Source: a virus. From it: a DNA stretch of 24,242 nucleotides. Below the pieces are notes generated by a model, which had not been told where the DNA came from, did no database searches, and saw only the letters and a program-made list of their open reading frames with translations. The stretch is from the IMG/VR virus record IMGVR_UViG_3300009181_000327, positions 1 through 24,242 of that record. One strand, written 5' to 3'. Below, piece by piece: positions 13,088-21,218 of the stretch (the stretch's first letter is position 1; each line of letters begins with the position of its first letter). The position numbers and the translations under genes are program-made.

Positions 13088-16000
13088 CTAGACCCTACTC
13101 GCTCGCATAGGCTTAAACCCAATATCCCACGACTCTAACTCAACCACAAAAGGACGCTCACCCAAACTAAACTTAGGCGCACGATAATTATTCATCTGAT
13201 ACAATCTAAAACCCATAGTAGGATACCTCCAAGACATACGCTGCTTACGCCGCTCATACAACGTATTAGTAACATTATACCAAGACGACACAAGTAACTC
13301 AACATTACTCCAAGTAGAGCGATTAGGACTAAGTTTAGCAGGCAGAATTAAATCCTCAAACTTATCCCAAGTAAAAGACACGCCACCAAAAGTCTCCCAA
13401 TTAACATGCCGCTTCTTAGTAATATCAATCTCATCATTATCCTCATTATCAACAATATCAAGCCGCACAGCACCATCAATAAGATACAAGTTTAAAAATA
13501 ATTGTCTAAACCACTTTTTAAGAATAGGATCCCCCATGCTATAATGCTTGGTTTGCATGTAGAAGTCTGGTCCTTTAATATAATTATTTGGACTCATTCC
13601 TAGATTTTCGATTAGAACTTCGTCTGTTCCAGTTGTGTAGTTTGCGTTGATGTTTAAGATTGCATCTACGTCGATTAGTCGTGCGTATACGCCTGTTTGT
13701 GCGACTGTTCCGTTAGGTGCTACGTTGATTGTACTAAACGTACTATTAACAGGCTTACTATAAGTAAGCGTTGTTGTAGTAGGAACGGTAGCAATAGTGT
13801 AAATACCATTAAACTCAGCGTCAATACCCGACACAGTAATACTACCACTAGTAAGACCATGAGGAACACTAGTAGTAATAGTAGCAACAGTACCAGCACT
13901 AGACTTTTTAACCACACTAAACTCTGTAGGATTAACAGCATTAGCAGCAACAACTGCTTTAAGGCCAGTAAGAGACTCTTGTTTAATAACTCCTCTAAAC
14001 CCAAAGTTACTAATAACACTAATAGCACCCGTAGGGAGGTAGACCGCAAACGTTAAGCCTTCCGTCTGGTTGAGCGGTCCCCAAATATACTGATACCCTA
14101 ACGCTCCCCAAAAGAAAGAAGCAGGAGCATTACTCATTTGAATATTAGCCGGATTAGGCGTATCAGTAAAACTAGACGAAGCAGCAGTAGTATTAACATT
14201 CATAGTTAAACTTGTTGGACGCTTTTTATCAATAACAGTACCAGCAACCGTTTGAGCACCAGTAGTAGTATTAGCATAAGTAAACGTTGTTGATGTAGGA
14301 ACAGTAAGAATAGTATAAGTACCATTATACCCAAGCGGTGTTACACCTGAGATAACAACATTAGTTCCAACAGTAAAACCGTGGGCTGTGCCTGTTGTAA
14401 TTGTTGCTATTGCGCCTGTACCACTAGTAACTGTGGTTGCAAAGAAAGGTACTGGAGGGCTTGTAACACCCGCGCCTGTTGCCAAGACCTGCGTAGGCGT
14501 TGTAGCACTATACGGCATTCCTTGTCCTGTAAAGTATGGTCCGTTAGGAAGAACAAAAACATTACCTGCAACTGTTTGTGCTCCAGTAGTAGTATTAGCA
14601 TAACTAATTGAACCCGTTCCAGCAGCCGTAGTAGGAACAACCCAACTTGTAACAGGATAAATACCATTATACCCCGTTGGTGTAACACCAGTAACTAGAA
14701 CATACTCACCAGCAGCACGAACACTATGAGTCACACCAGCAGCAAGAGTAATTGTAGCCGTCGTGCCTGTTCCCGCAGTACCAGTAGTAGCATACCCAGA
14801 CGTTAAAGCAGTAAGCCCACCATTAGAATCAGAAATAATAGGACCCGTAGGAAGAAACTCAATATAAACATTACTATTAGCAACAAAACCAACATTAGAG
14901 TTAGTAGTATTATCATATGCAATTGTAGTAGGAGTAATAGCACTAACACGATAAGTACCATTATACCCGTTAGGAGTAACACCAACCACCCTAATCCACG
15001 AATTAACATTAACACCATTAGGATTAGTAGACGCATTATAAGTAACGCCAGCAGGCACAGTAAACGTACCAGTACTAGCAGTAACCGCTAATGCGGTTGG
15101 AAAAATATTGGATTGAACATTAGCAACAAGACCTGTAAGATTAGGACTAGCCGCTGTAAAAGAAACATTATTAAAAGACACACCCTGCTGCCAAGCACCA
15201 ATAAGACCACTACCAGCACCACTAGAATTAGAATACAACACATTACGATTCCAATAAATAGGCGTATTACTATTAGGACTAAGATCATCAAACGTAAAAT
15301 CAGGATCCCAATCATCATAAGTAAACCCACTAATAGCAGCCGTACCATCAACAGTACCAGCATAAATAGGCTCATAACGAATAGGATTATAAATACTCTT
15401 CCAAGCATTAAAATGCATAAACAAGTAATCCTTATGAAAAAATCCGTAAGCCCTATTAACCTGAGGATCATAATTCTTAATACTCTCAGGATAATACAAA
15501 CCAAGATTATCCTTACTAAGATTACGAACCGTAGTACCATCAAACAAGAAGATACCCGTTTTACTAGCCCAGAAAACACCACCACCATACTCAACAATAC
15601 TCATACTAGACAAGCAGCCCTCGGGATACAATTCTTCTAGACTAAAATTAAAACGACTATTACCTCGAAGACGATACGTTTTATCAGACATAAAAATAAT
15701 TAGTCCACTAGCAGAGGTTGCTAATCCGCGCATCTCTGAGAGGCCGGGAATAATAATACTGTCTGCGTCGTTGGCAGATAAGTCTACGGATTCAGGATCA
15801 TTATAAGCACTAAATACAATACGATTACGATTAGTTGTGTCTCCAGCATTGCCGTACCATTGTAGTCCGGCATACGTTGCTGTGAAGATTCCGGCTACGT
15901 TTGTTGCTGATCGTCCTGTTATATTAGCAGAAACAGTTGCTGTTGTGTATGGTCGTGCAGTATACTCGTCTGCTTTAAGAGTAATAGCAGTAGCAGGAAA

Positions 16001-17035
16001 AAACGTTGCATTCATAGTAAGCGTAGTATTATCTGCCACACTAGCAACATCACCAAGCCAAGCACCATCATTAGCCCTATATAAAGCCCAACCAGTATCA
16101 ACACCAGCACTCTTCCAATGCCCCTCAGCATCACTACCAGCATTACCACTAACCATAACCTGCGTAGCACCAGTCACACCACTAATAAGTCCACGACCTT
16201 GATTTTTAATAAAAGGACGCACATTATACGTTTTAAGGGTAGCGCCAGCACCAATCATTGTAGCAATAGTAGTGTTTGCTTGTGTACCATAAACAGGACG
16301 AATCAAATCTTTCTCTAAAGTAATACTTGTAGCCGTAGCACTAAGAACCGTACCAGCATAATATTCTACACCAGTAGTACCATTAACAAGAAAAACAAAC
16401 ATGCCGGGAGTAGGAATAATATTATTATTAGCAGTAAAAGTAAGTCCCGTACCAAAAGAACCAGTATTAGTACCGCTAGTACCAGACCTAAAAGTACCAG
16501 CAAGCGGAGCGGCATACGTTGTCTCTACACCACAACCACCACGCCAATAATACTGAGCATAATCATTACTACTAGAAACATAAGAATACCCTTGCTCAAG
16601 AAAACTAAGCCACATACCAGTAGTAGAAGCATTCTTAACATCAAAAATCGCATCCTGAGGCATAGGAATAACAGTAGAAACCGTATTAAAACCAGCAGTA
16701 TTATGCGTACCACGATTATTAGCATCAAGAAAAAGAATACGACTAGTAACATTATTAGTAACAAGCATACCACTAATACGCTGACCAAGAGGATTAAGAG
16801 TAGAAAAAGCGGAAACAACACGCTCACCAGCAACACTAAACTGAGTAATAGTAGGCGTAGCAGCCTGATTATAAACAGGAAAAACCGTATGCGGAGCGCG
16901 ACGACGAAGAAGACCATTACGATCAAAAAGAATATCCTGCCCCCAACGAACAAAATCCTCAGGAATACTAACACCACTACCCGACTGGTTCAAACCACTA
17001 ATAGCACCAATCTGATTAGCATAAGTCAACGCCAT
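13088..17035 (-). CDS. tail nozzle/tubular protein with inserted Ig-like repeats
   Basis: 1315 residues from ATG 17035, seven bases after GGGGGTG. An in-frame GTG six bases up is too close to that site. Residues ~400-510 carry the signature of short-tailed phage nozzle (tail tubular B / P22 gp10-like) proteins: FSAYNDPESVDL, LATSASGLIIFMSDKTYRLRG broken by strands, then GGGVFWASKTGIFLFDG. The C-terminal ~120 residues (KKWFRQLFLNLYLIDG, then WRYPTMGFRLYQM) look like the end of the same fold. Between ~650 and 1100 lie four modules with the pattern VSGVTPxGYNGTYTI..VPT..TFTYANTT, an Ig-like repeat seen in phage tail proteins. Without the insert the length would be close to the ~800 residues usual for the family. 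Codon use switches several times inside the gene. Confidence 0.75.
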   Translation of the reverse strand: MALTYANQIGAISGLNQSGSGVSIPEDFVRWGQDILFDRNGLLRRRAPHTVFPVYNQAATPTITQFSVAGERVVSAFSTLNPLGQRISGMLVTNNVTSRILFLDANNRGTHNTAGFNTVSTVIPMPQDAIFDVKNASTTGMWLSFLEQGYSYVSSSNDYAQYYWRGGCGVETTYAAPLAGTFRSGTSGTNTGSFGTGLTFTANNNIIPTPGMFVFLVNGTTGVEYYAGTVLSATATSITLEKDLIRPVYGTQANTTIATMIGAGATLKTYNVRPFIKNQGRGLISGVTGATQVMVSGNAGSDAEGHWKSAGVDTGWALYRANDGAWLGDVASVADNTTLTMNATFFPATAITLKADEYTARPYTTATVSANITGRSATNVAGIFTATYAGLQWYGNAGDTTNRNRIVFSAYNDPESVDLSANDADSIIIPGLSEMRGLATSASGLIIFMSDKTYRLRGNSRFNFSLEELYPEGCLSSMSIVEYGGGVFWASKTGIFLFDGTTVRNLSKDNLGLYYPESIKNYDPQVNRAYGFFHKDYLFMHFNAWKSIYNPIRYEPIYAGTVDGTAAISGFTYDDWDPDFTFDDLSPNSNTPIYWNRNVLYSNSSGAGSGLIGAWQQGVSFNNVSFTAASPNLTGLVANVQSNIFPTALAVTASTGTFTVPAGVTYNASTNPNGVNVNSWIRVVGVTPNGYNGTYRVSAITPTTIAYDNTTNSNVGFVANSNVYIEFLPTGPIISDSNGGLTALTSGYATTGTAGTGTTATITLAAGVTHSVRAAGEYVLVTGVTPTGYNGIYPVTSWVVPTTAAGTGSISYANTTTGAQTVAGNVFVLPNGPYFTGQGMPYSATTPTQVLATGAGVTSPPVPFFATTVTSGTGAIATITTGTAHGFTVGTNVVISGVTPLGYNGTYTILTVPTSTTFTYANTTTGAQTVAGTVIDKKRPTSLTMNVNTTAASSSFTDTPNPANIQMSNAPASFFWGALGYQYIWGPLNQTEGLTFAVYLPTGAISVISNFGFRGVIKQESLTGLKAVVAANAVNPTEFSVVKKSSAGTVATITTSVPHGLTSGSITVSGIDAEFNGIYTIATVPTTTTLTYSKPVNSTFSTINVAPNGTVAQTGVYARLIDVDAILNINANYTTGTDEVLIENLGMSPNNYIKGPDFYMQTKHYSMGDPILKKWFRQLFLNLYLIDGAVRLDIVDNEDNDEIDITKKRHVNWETFGGVSFTWDKFEDLILPAKLSPNRSTWSNVELLVSSWYNVTNTLYERRKQRMSWRYPTMGFRLYQMNNYRAPKFSLGERPFVVELESWDIGFKPMRASRV
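14244..14279 (+). repeat. 36-bp direct repeat, copy 1
   Basis: Matches 14568-14603 at 33 of 36 positions and encodes the end of an Ig-like module (YANTTTGAQTVA). The shared core is CCAGTAGTAGTATTAGCATA. Confidence 0.7.
14568..14603 (+). repeat. 36-bp direct repeat, copy 2
   Basis: Second copy of the repeat at 14244-14279, with three differences, two of them silent-type changes. It marks the same place in the neighbouring module and suggests a fairly recent module duplication. Confidence 0.7.
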
Positions 17036-17058
17036 ACACACTCACCCCCAATCATAAA

Positions 17059-17703
17059 CTAATAAGACCAATCATACGAATCCGTAATAACACCAATACG
17101 CTCAGGACGATCATACTGATTCATCCACACATCCGCTCGCATCTGCTGATAACGAGACTCAAACATATTCTGAAACACAGCAGCCTGCGGATCATCATTA
17201 ACAAGAAACGCTTTAACAAGCGCACCATACACAATAATACTATGATGACGAGCAGGTAAATAAAACTCTGTAGACGCAGTAACAGCAGCAACTGGAACCT
17301 TAGTATAATACAAACGATACGTCGTATCACCACTAGTAGCAGGATACACCATCAACTCATCACCAAGAAAATAATACTTAGTAGGAGTACCAGTATAAGC
17401 ACCGACAATAAATTGTTTCTCCATAACATCAGCACGCTCAGGAGTCATAACAAGCATATTAGTCATATCCGTAAAACTAAGAACACTATTAACATCAGTA
17501 ACATTATTAGTCACAAGAGTATTATTAGTAATCTGCGTCTGACCAGAAGGAACAATAATAGTCTTCATAGCCTCAAGAAAAGGCCACGGCTCACGAGTAG
17601 CAATATCAAAATATGCCTCATTAAGAAGCGTAAGTTTCTGCGAATCCTCAAGATCATCAAAACCATACAACTCCATCTCAGTATACATCTCATCAAGCGT
17701 CAC
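17059..17703 (-). CDS. head-to-tail adaptor / connector protein
   Basis: 214 residues from GTG 17703, chosen because AAGGGGGTGG (17710-17719) lies six bases upstream and the product begins MTLDEMYTEMELYGFDD. The start overlaps the previous gene by 11 bases. The opening continues with KLTLLNEAYFDIATREPWPF. This helix with the ExWPF ending is the hallmark of small connector proteins that sit under the portal (SPP1 gp15 / P22 gp4-like gateway proteins). The middle has beta-hairpin segments (KYYFLGDELMVYPATSG) and the C-terminus a helix (FQNMFESRYQQMRADVW). Its place between capsid and nozzle genes agrees. Confidence 0.75.
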   Translation of the reverse strand: MTLDEMYTEMELYGFDDLEDSQKLTLLNEAYFDIATREPWPFLEAMKTIIVPSGQTQITNNTLVTNNVTDVNSVLSFTDMTNMLVMTPERADVMEKQFIVGAYTGTPTKYYFLGDELMVYPATSGDTTYRLYYTKVPVAAVTASTEFYLPARHHSIIVYGALVKAFLVNDDPQAAVFQNMFESRYQQMRADVWMNQYDRPERIGVITDSYDWSY

Positions 17704-18121
17704 TCTTAACCACCCCCTTCTTATCATTAGGAAACACCTTAACAACAGGACTCTTACCATTATTACGAAGCATTTTCTCAATACGCTCAGCAGCATCACT
17801 ACTAGCCTGATCCGCCAAATAACGCTTCTCTTCCTTCACCTTATTCTGTTCTTTAACAATCATATCAAACAGTTTATCACCATGAATACGAACATCAGAC
17901 TCACGCAAACGCTTACAAATATAATCAGGATGCGGAACATTCTTACCCACACCAAGAACAGCAACAGGCTCCTCAGGAAACGGCATACGCATATAAACAC
18001 AATAATCACCAGTATCCTCATTCAACTTAAAACTAAGATTCTGATCATACGCATTAACAGCACAATGCACCCTATACACAGAACTATCAACAGTCCCCTC
18101 ACCCGGAATATAAATCTTCAC
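17693..18121 (-). CDS. conserved-looking hypothetical head protein
   Basis: 142 residues from GTG 18121, one base after the stop of the upstream gene. The N-terminal ~60 residues are beta-rich (MKIYIPGEGTVDSSVYRVHC...). The middle (~75-115) is a charged helix (FDMIVKEQNKVKEEKRYLAD) and the tail is basic (VFPNDKKGVVKSDA). I recognise no family. Its place between the capsid and adaptor genes suggests a minor head or neck protein. Its 3' end overlaps the adaptor start and contains the adaptor's ribosome site. The GTG has only GTGGGA at about eight bases as a candidate site, so coupling to the preceding gene is likely. Confidence 0.65.
   Translation of the reverse strand: MKIYIPGEGTVDSSVYRVHCAVNAYDQNLSFKLNEDTGDYCVYMRMPFPEEPVAVLGVGKNVPHPDYICKRLRESDVRIHGDKLFDMIVKEQNKVKEEKRYLADQASSDAAERIEKMLRNNGKSPVVKVFPNDKKGVVKSDA
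17710..17719 (-). promoter_or_regulatory. Shine-Dalgarno site deciding GTG 17703
   Basis: AAGGGGGTGG sits six bases before GTG 17703 inside the end of the preceding gene. It rules out the long upstream extension of this frame as the real N-terminus. Confidence 0.7.
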
Positions 18122-18122
18122 C

Positions 18123-18380
18123 TTAACAATCCCACTTCCTCAGACTTTTATTAATACGACTATTAGGATCATTCGCAGTCTTAGCACTAGTCAACTTAGA
18201 CTTCATACCACTCATGCGAGCACAAAAACTTTTACGCCTACCAGCAGCAGTAGGACTCTTTTTAGCCTGCTTAGCAGACACAGGCGGCCTCAAAGTACCC
18301 TTAGTGTACGAAGCGCGACCCTTAGCATTCAAACCACCACTAGGATTCTTACCCTCTTTACGAGTCCACGCCTCACTCAT
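18123..18380 (-). CDS. small conserved phage protein (DUF6321-like from memory)
   Basis: 85 residues. ATG 18380 is preferred because its ATGA overlaps the stop of a 21-codon leader frame; a longer form from GTG 18407 has no ribosome site. Distinct motifs are visible: MSEAWTRKEGKNPSGGL, then KGRASYTKG, GRRKSFCARMSGMK and a final RINKSLRKWDC. I recall these motifs from a small conserved family in tailed phages and marine viruses, which I believe is DUF6321; its function is unknown to me. The conserved Cys, Arg and Lys suggest nucleic-acid or metal binding. It directly follows the capsid gene terminator, so it is likely expressed with head-completion genes. Confidence 0.7.
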   Translation of the reverse strand: MSEAWTRKEGKNPSGGLNAKGRASYTKGTLRPPVSAKQAKKSPTAAGRRKSFCARMSGMKSKLTSAKTANDPNSRINKSLRKWDC

Positions 18381-18442
18381 AATCCGCGACGACGCTTCCA
18401 ACGACACATAGCATAACGATTATACGCAGTAATACTCATCAT
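18377..18442 (-). CDS. 21-codon leader micro-ORF coupled to the next gene
   Basis: ATG ATG at 18442-18437 follows AGAGAGGAGAG, one of the best purine-rich ribosome sites in the window. The frame encodes 21 residues, starting MMSITAYNRYAM and ending in a basic CRWKRRRGL tail, and its TGA overlaps the ATG of the following gene (ATGA). It begins ~20 bases after the capsid terminator. It may be a real micro-protein or may only deliver ribosomes to the weakly served downstream start. Existence as a translated frame is likely; function is unknown. Confidence 0.5.
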   Translation of the reverse strand: MMSITAYNRYAMCRWKRRRGL

Positions 18443-18463
18443 ACTCTCCTCTCTATAGAAGAA

Positions 18464-18490
18464 TGGGAGAGGGGCAAAGCCCCTCTCCCA
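18464..18490 (-). terminator. hairpin terminator after the major capsid gene
   Basis: A perfect 12-bp stem (TGGGAGAGGGGC paired with GCCCCTCTCCCA) with an AAA loop begins nine bases after the capsid stop. The tract after it on the minus strand is ATTCTTCTAT, a poor U run, so it is probably a leaky attenuator. It would lower expression of the downstream genes relative to capsid protein, or protect the capsid mRNA 3' end. Confidence 0.75.
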
Positions 18491-18499
18491 AACAATCAC

Positions 18500-19831
18500 T
18501 TACACACCAGTATCAGCAGAACCATTAACAGTAATACCCGAAAGCACACCATTCTTACCACGGTTCGTAGCGCCAAGATTCATGTAACGAGTCATGATAG
18601 CCTCATAAGCATCATAACCAATCACCTGACGAAGCGTCTGACCATCAGCATCAAGAAAATGCCAATCCTGATCCGAAAATACCTTAAGAGTAGATTCGTC
18701 AATAAAGTACATGTTACCAAAAGGAGCGTCAATATCGCCAACAACAGGAACACCATTGTAAGAGACACTATTGAAGCCTGCCTTAAAGTCCATCGTGCCG
18801 TCCGAAACATCATAGATAGGAGTACTAGAACCATTAACAAACGTTAACAGGCGATAGAACTCGCGCATGACACCCAGCGTCGTAATAATCATACTAGTCT
18901 GTCCACCCTTAGTGCGAACAGTATTAGCCATCGTCTGCATAGCCTGAAGCGACAACGCTCCACCAACAGCAGTACGCTGATTATCCCAATACTGATCAGC
19001 ATTAGCGTCAATCTGACCAAGCGTCTGATAACCAGAGTTACCAACCGTCGAAGACGACGGAGCAGACGTAGTAATAATACGCTGCAAACCATCAACCTCA
19101 TTAGAACGCGCAGCAAGCGCATTCTTATTAAACCCGGTCGTAGTAGCACCAGTACGAGTCCAAGACTGACTAACTGCTACAGTACCAGCACCACCATAGA
19201 CACTAATAGTAGACGTTGCCGCACCAACAATACTAACACTCTTTACCGTCCAACCAGTAGCCGCAAGCGTAGGCGTACCAGAACTGTAAGTAACCCCATC
19301 AAGAACCGAACCAGCATAAATCTGGCCCTTCTTAAGAGATTCCCAACTTGCAAGTTCAACAACATACGGAGCCGCAAACGTACCCGACCCAGTAATAGCC
19401 GTAGAAGTACCGACAGCAATAATAGCGTCACCAGTACCATACGTCTGACGAGCAAGATCCTTACCAAGATCGGCACGGATACCATCCAACTCGGCCTTAA
19501 GAATCTGCAAGAACGAGCCTACATCACTCTTAGTCTTAGCCATCGACGGACCAGTAACCTGAATCCGACCATACAAGTACTTAAGATCGTACTGCGCCTT
19601 AGCATACGTCTGATTACCCGCAGAGGGCAACGCAGCCGACTCTGAAACGGCACCAATACCACCAGAACGACCCGTATGAAGCGGCACAATAGCCACGCGA
19701 CCAACAAGATCCTCAGAACGCGCCTCAAGACGCTGAACGAGGAGCACCTCATTATTCAACTGTTCCTGAACAGGACCAAGATAATACTCCTTAAGAATAT
19801 TGTCAACAGTTGTTAAAGTTCCACCAGCCAT
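18500..19831 (-). CDS. major capsid protein
   Basis: 443 residues from ATG 19831, with GGAGGTG (19838-19844) six bases upstream. The N-terminus MAGGTLTTVDNILKEYYLG leads to LVGRVAIVPLHTGRSGGIGA, with a glycine loop, and then YDLKYLYGRIQVTGPSMAKT. These are features of HK97-fold capsid proteins of podo- and siphoviruses of this type. A Thr/Ser/Gly-rich insertion (~170-240) may be a surface Ig-like domain. Downstream motifs include MIITTLGVMREFYRLL and YNGVPVVGDIDAPFGNMYFI, the usual P-domain end region, and a final YEAIMTRYMNLGATNRGKNG. It follows the scaffold gene and is closed by its own terminator, as expected for the most abundant protein. Codons for Asn, Tyr, Ile and Asp end in C more often than in neighbouring genes, fitting high expression. 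Confidence 0.9.
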   Translation of the reverse strand: MAGGTLTTVDNILKEYYLGPVQEQLNNEVLLVQRLEARSEDLVGRVAIVPLHTGRSGGIGAVSESAALPSAGNQTYAKAQYDLKYLYGRIQVTGPSMAKTKSDVGSFLQILKAELDGIRADLGKDLARQTYGTGDAIIAVGTSTAITGSGTFAAPYVVELASWESLKKGQIYAGSVLDGVTYSSGTPTLAATGWTVKSVSIVGAATSTISVYGGAGTVAVSQSWTRTGATTTGFNKNALAARSNEVDGLQRIITTSAPSSSTVGNSGYQTLGQIDANADQYWDNQRTAVGGALSLQAMQTMANTVRTKGGQTSMIITTLGVMREFYRLLTFVNGSSTPIYDVSDGTMDFKAGFNSVSYNGVPVVGDIDAPFGNMYFIDESTLKVFSDQDWHFLDADGQTLRQVIGYDAYEAIMTRYMNLGATNRGKNGVLSGITVNGSADTGV

Positions 19832-19837
19832 AAAACA

Positions 19838-19844
19838 CACCTCC
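19838..19844 (-). promoter_or_regulatory. strong Shine-Dalgarno of the capsid gene
   Basis: GGAGGTG lies six bases before ATG 19831. It excludes an in-frame TTG five codons upstream as the start. Confidence 0.8.
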
Positions 19845-19856
19845 AAAATAATTTAA

Positions 19857-20666
19857 TTAAGAATTATTACGAAGGGCCTCCATTGCAGCCTTATGCGCGT
19901 CATCCAACGAAGCAAAGCCCCGATTAGGTTGACTAGATAAAGCCGTAGGAACAGACGTAGCACCCAAAGGCACCTGCTTAGCCTGAAGATAATTACCCAA
20001 AAGATGCTGCTGAATAGCATGATACTGTTCAGAAGCCGCAATAAGATCACCATCAGTAGAATAAGCCAGATTATAAATAACAGACAAATCCTCATCACCA
20101 TAAGTAGGATTCATCGTTTTAATAGTCTGTTCCTGATGTTCTAACTCGCCAATATACTCTTGCTGAACGCGCTCCTGTTCGAATTGCGCTCTAAACTGTC
20201 GCATATCCTCTAACTCTGCGGCTAGAGAAGGCGGAAGACCCTCATAATCACTAAACTCTGGAGCGTATTCCTCAACCTGCTGCTCATCATAACCCATTTC
20301 TTGTAAGCGATTCTGCATAGCGGAAACAAACTGATGTGCAACATCAGGGTCCGTATCCATAGCCTGCCACATCTGGAGAATATTATTCGCCTCAGTAGGA
20401 TCAACTCCAGTATCCGAAAAAGCCTCGTAATTACGACGCAAATCGGCAATCTCCTGAGTCTTACGAGTGTAATCAGCCTGCATAGACCGATAAACTTGCT
20501 GCATATCTTCAGGTAAAACATTCGGATCAAACTTAGTAAACGATTCCACTTCTGGATTGTCGTCAAACACAGCGTCCGAAACAGTAGACTCATCTACACC
20601 CTCGTAAGAGTCAGGCAGATCAGCCTGAAGAGCGCTCATAGCACCCTCCACATCAATTTCACTCAT
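19857..20666 (-). CDS. scaffolding protein
   Basis: 269 residues, very acidic at the N-terminus (MSEIDVEGAMSALQADLPDS...). A helical, Gln/Glu-rich middle (~50-180; MQADYTRKTQEIADLRRNYE and similar) leads to a C-terminal helix with basic residues (FASLDDAHKAAMEALRNNS), the usual capsid-binding end of scaffolds. It lies directly before the capsid gene and three bases after the HTH gene. The ribosome site is AAAGGGGT, five bases upstream. No protease motif is seen. It would guide procapsid assembly and leave before packaging finishes. Confidence 0.82.
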   Translation of the reverse strand: MSEIDVEGAMSALQADLPDSYEGVDESTVSDAVFDDNPEVESFTKFDPNVLPEDMQQVYRSMQADYTRKTQEIADLRRNYEAFSDTGVDPTEANNILQMWQAMDTDPDVAHQFVSAMQNRLQEMGYDEQQVEEYAPEFSDYEGLPPSLAAELEDMRQFRAQFEQERVQQEYIGELEHQEQTIKTMNPTYGDEDLSVIYNLAYSTDGDLIAASEQYHAIQQHLLGNYLQAKQVPLGATSVPTALSSQPNRGFASLDDAHKAAMEALRNNS

Positions 20667-20669
20667 TAA

Positions 20670-21218
20670 CTACCCCTTTAATACTAAGAGTCCAGATGAT
20701 TCTGGTTGCTCTTCTACCTCCACATCAATAATCTCCCCAGCACGATTCTCAGCCGCACCAACAAGACCATCAACAAACCCGCCCATAAGTTCCTTCATAT
20801 CCTCACGCGAAGGAAGAATCTGAACGGTTTCAGTACGTTTAGTAGCCAACCCAGTAGCAAGACGAATCTTATCATCCATAATGCCCACTACCGTAGCAAT
20901 AGCACTCAATTGTCTAACTTCAGCCTGAGGAATTAACTCCTCCAACTTATTCATAGCATTCTCACGAACACGATTAGCATGATGAACAAACTCGTATAAT
21001 TGTGCCGGAAGTTCATCCATAACCGCATCTGGCGGCCCATCCTCATTCCAACCCTTAACCCAATAACGAAGAGTATTAGCCGGAATCCCACACTCACGCG
21101 CAGTCTTCTTAACATTCTTATCATTAGACACCCAAAGAACATACGCCGCAGCACGATCCTTATCGTCCCACTCAACTCGTTTATAAGCCAACCTTAGCCG
21201 CCTTCTGTTCAGCCGCAT
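20670..21218 (-). CDS. helix-turn-helix protein, terminase small subunit-like
   Basis: 182 residues if started at ATG 21218, which overlaps the portal end by 38 bases; the true start could also be a nearby TTG at about residue 10. A DDKDRAAAYVLWVSND helix leads to VKKTARECGIPANTLRYW at ~36-53, a helix-turn-helix like those of small terminase and transposase-type DNA-binding domains. A middle helix (LPAQLYEFVHHANRVREN) and an acidic tail (EIIDVEVEEQPESSG) follow, as in oligomeric small terminases. Small terminase genes usually lie before the large subunit, so its place between portal and scaffold is unusual. The large subunit's upstream neighbours are outside the window, so another small subunit could exist. 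Alternatively it is a regulator. Confidence 0.65.
   Translation of the reverse strand: MRLNRRRLRLAYKRVEWDDKDRAAAYVLWVSNDKNVKKTARECGIPANTLRYWVKGWNEDGPPDAVMDELPAQLYEFVHHANRVRENAMNKLEELIPQAEVRQLSAIATVVGIMDDKIRLATGLATKRTETVQILPSREDMKELMGGFVDGLVGAAENRAGEIIDVEVEEQPESSGLLVLKG

Larger units (their letters stand above)
13730..15075 (-). repeat. four diverged Ig-like protein modules within the nozzle gene
   Basis: The modules are encoded at about 14870-15070, 14560-14780, 14230-14420 and 13730-13900. Each repeats a core of SGVTPxGYNGTYTI followed by a Thr-rich strand; the last is the most diverged (SGIDAEFNGIYTI). They are separated by unrelated linkers of 50-100 residues, so they are insertions rather than a simple tandem array. 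Confidence 0.75.

Noticed and set aside
14381-14611. Plus-strand cysteine-rich frame that looks like a metal-binding protein
   Set aside because: It is antisense to Thr/Gly/Ala-rich repeat sequence; the Cys codons are the reverse complement of GCA/ACA codons. No ribosome site.
12000-17000. Frequent AGTAGTAGTA- and ACCAGTA-like short repeats suggesting a CRISPR or satellite array
   Set aside because: No regular spacing or constant repeat unit; they are Thr/Ala/Tyr codon runs in beta-rich tail proteins.
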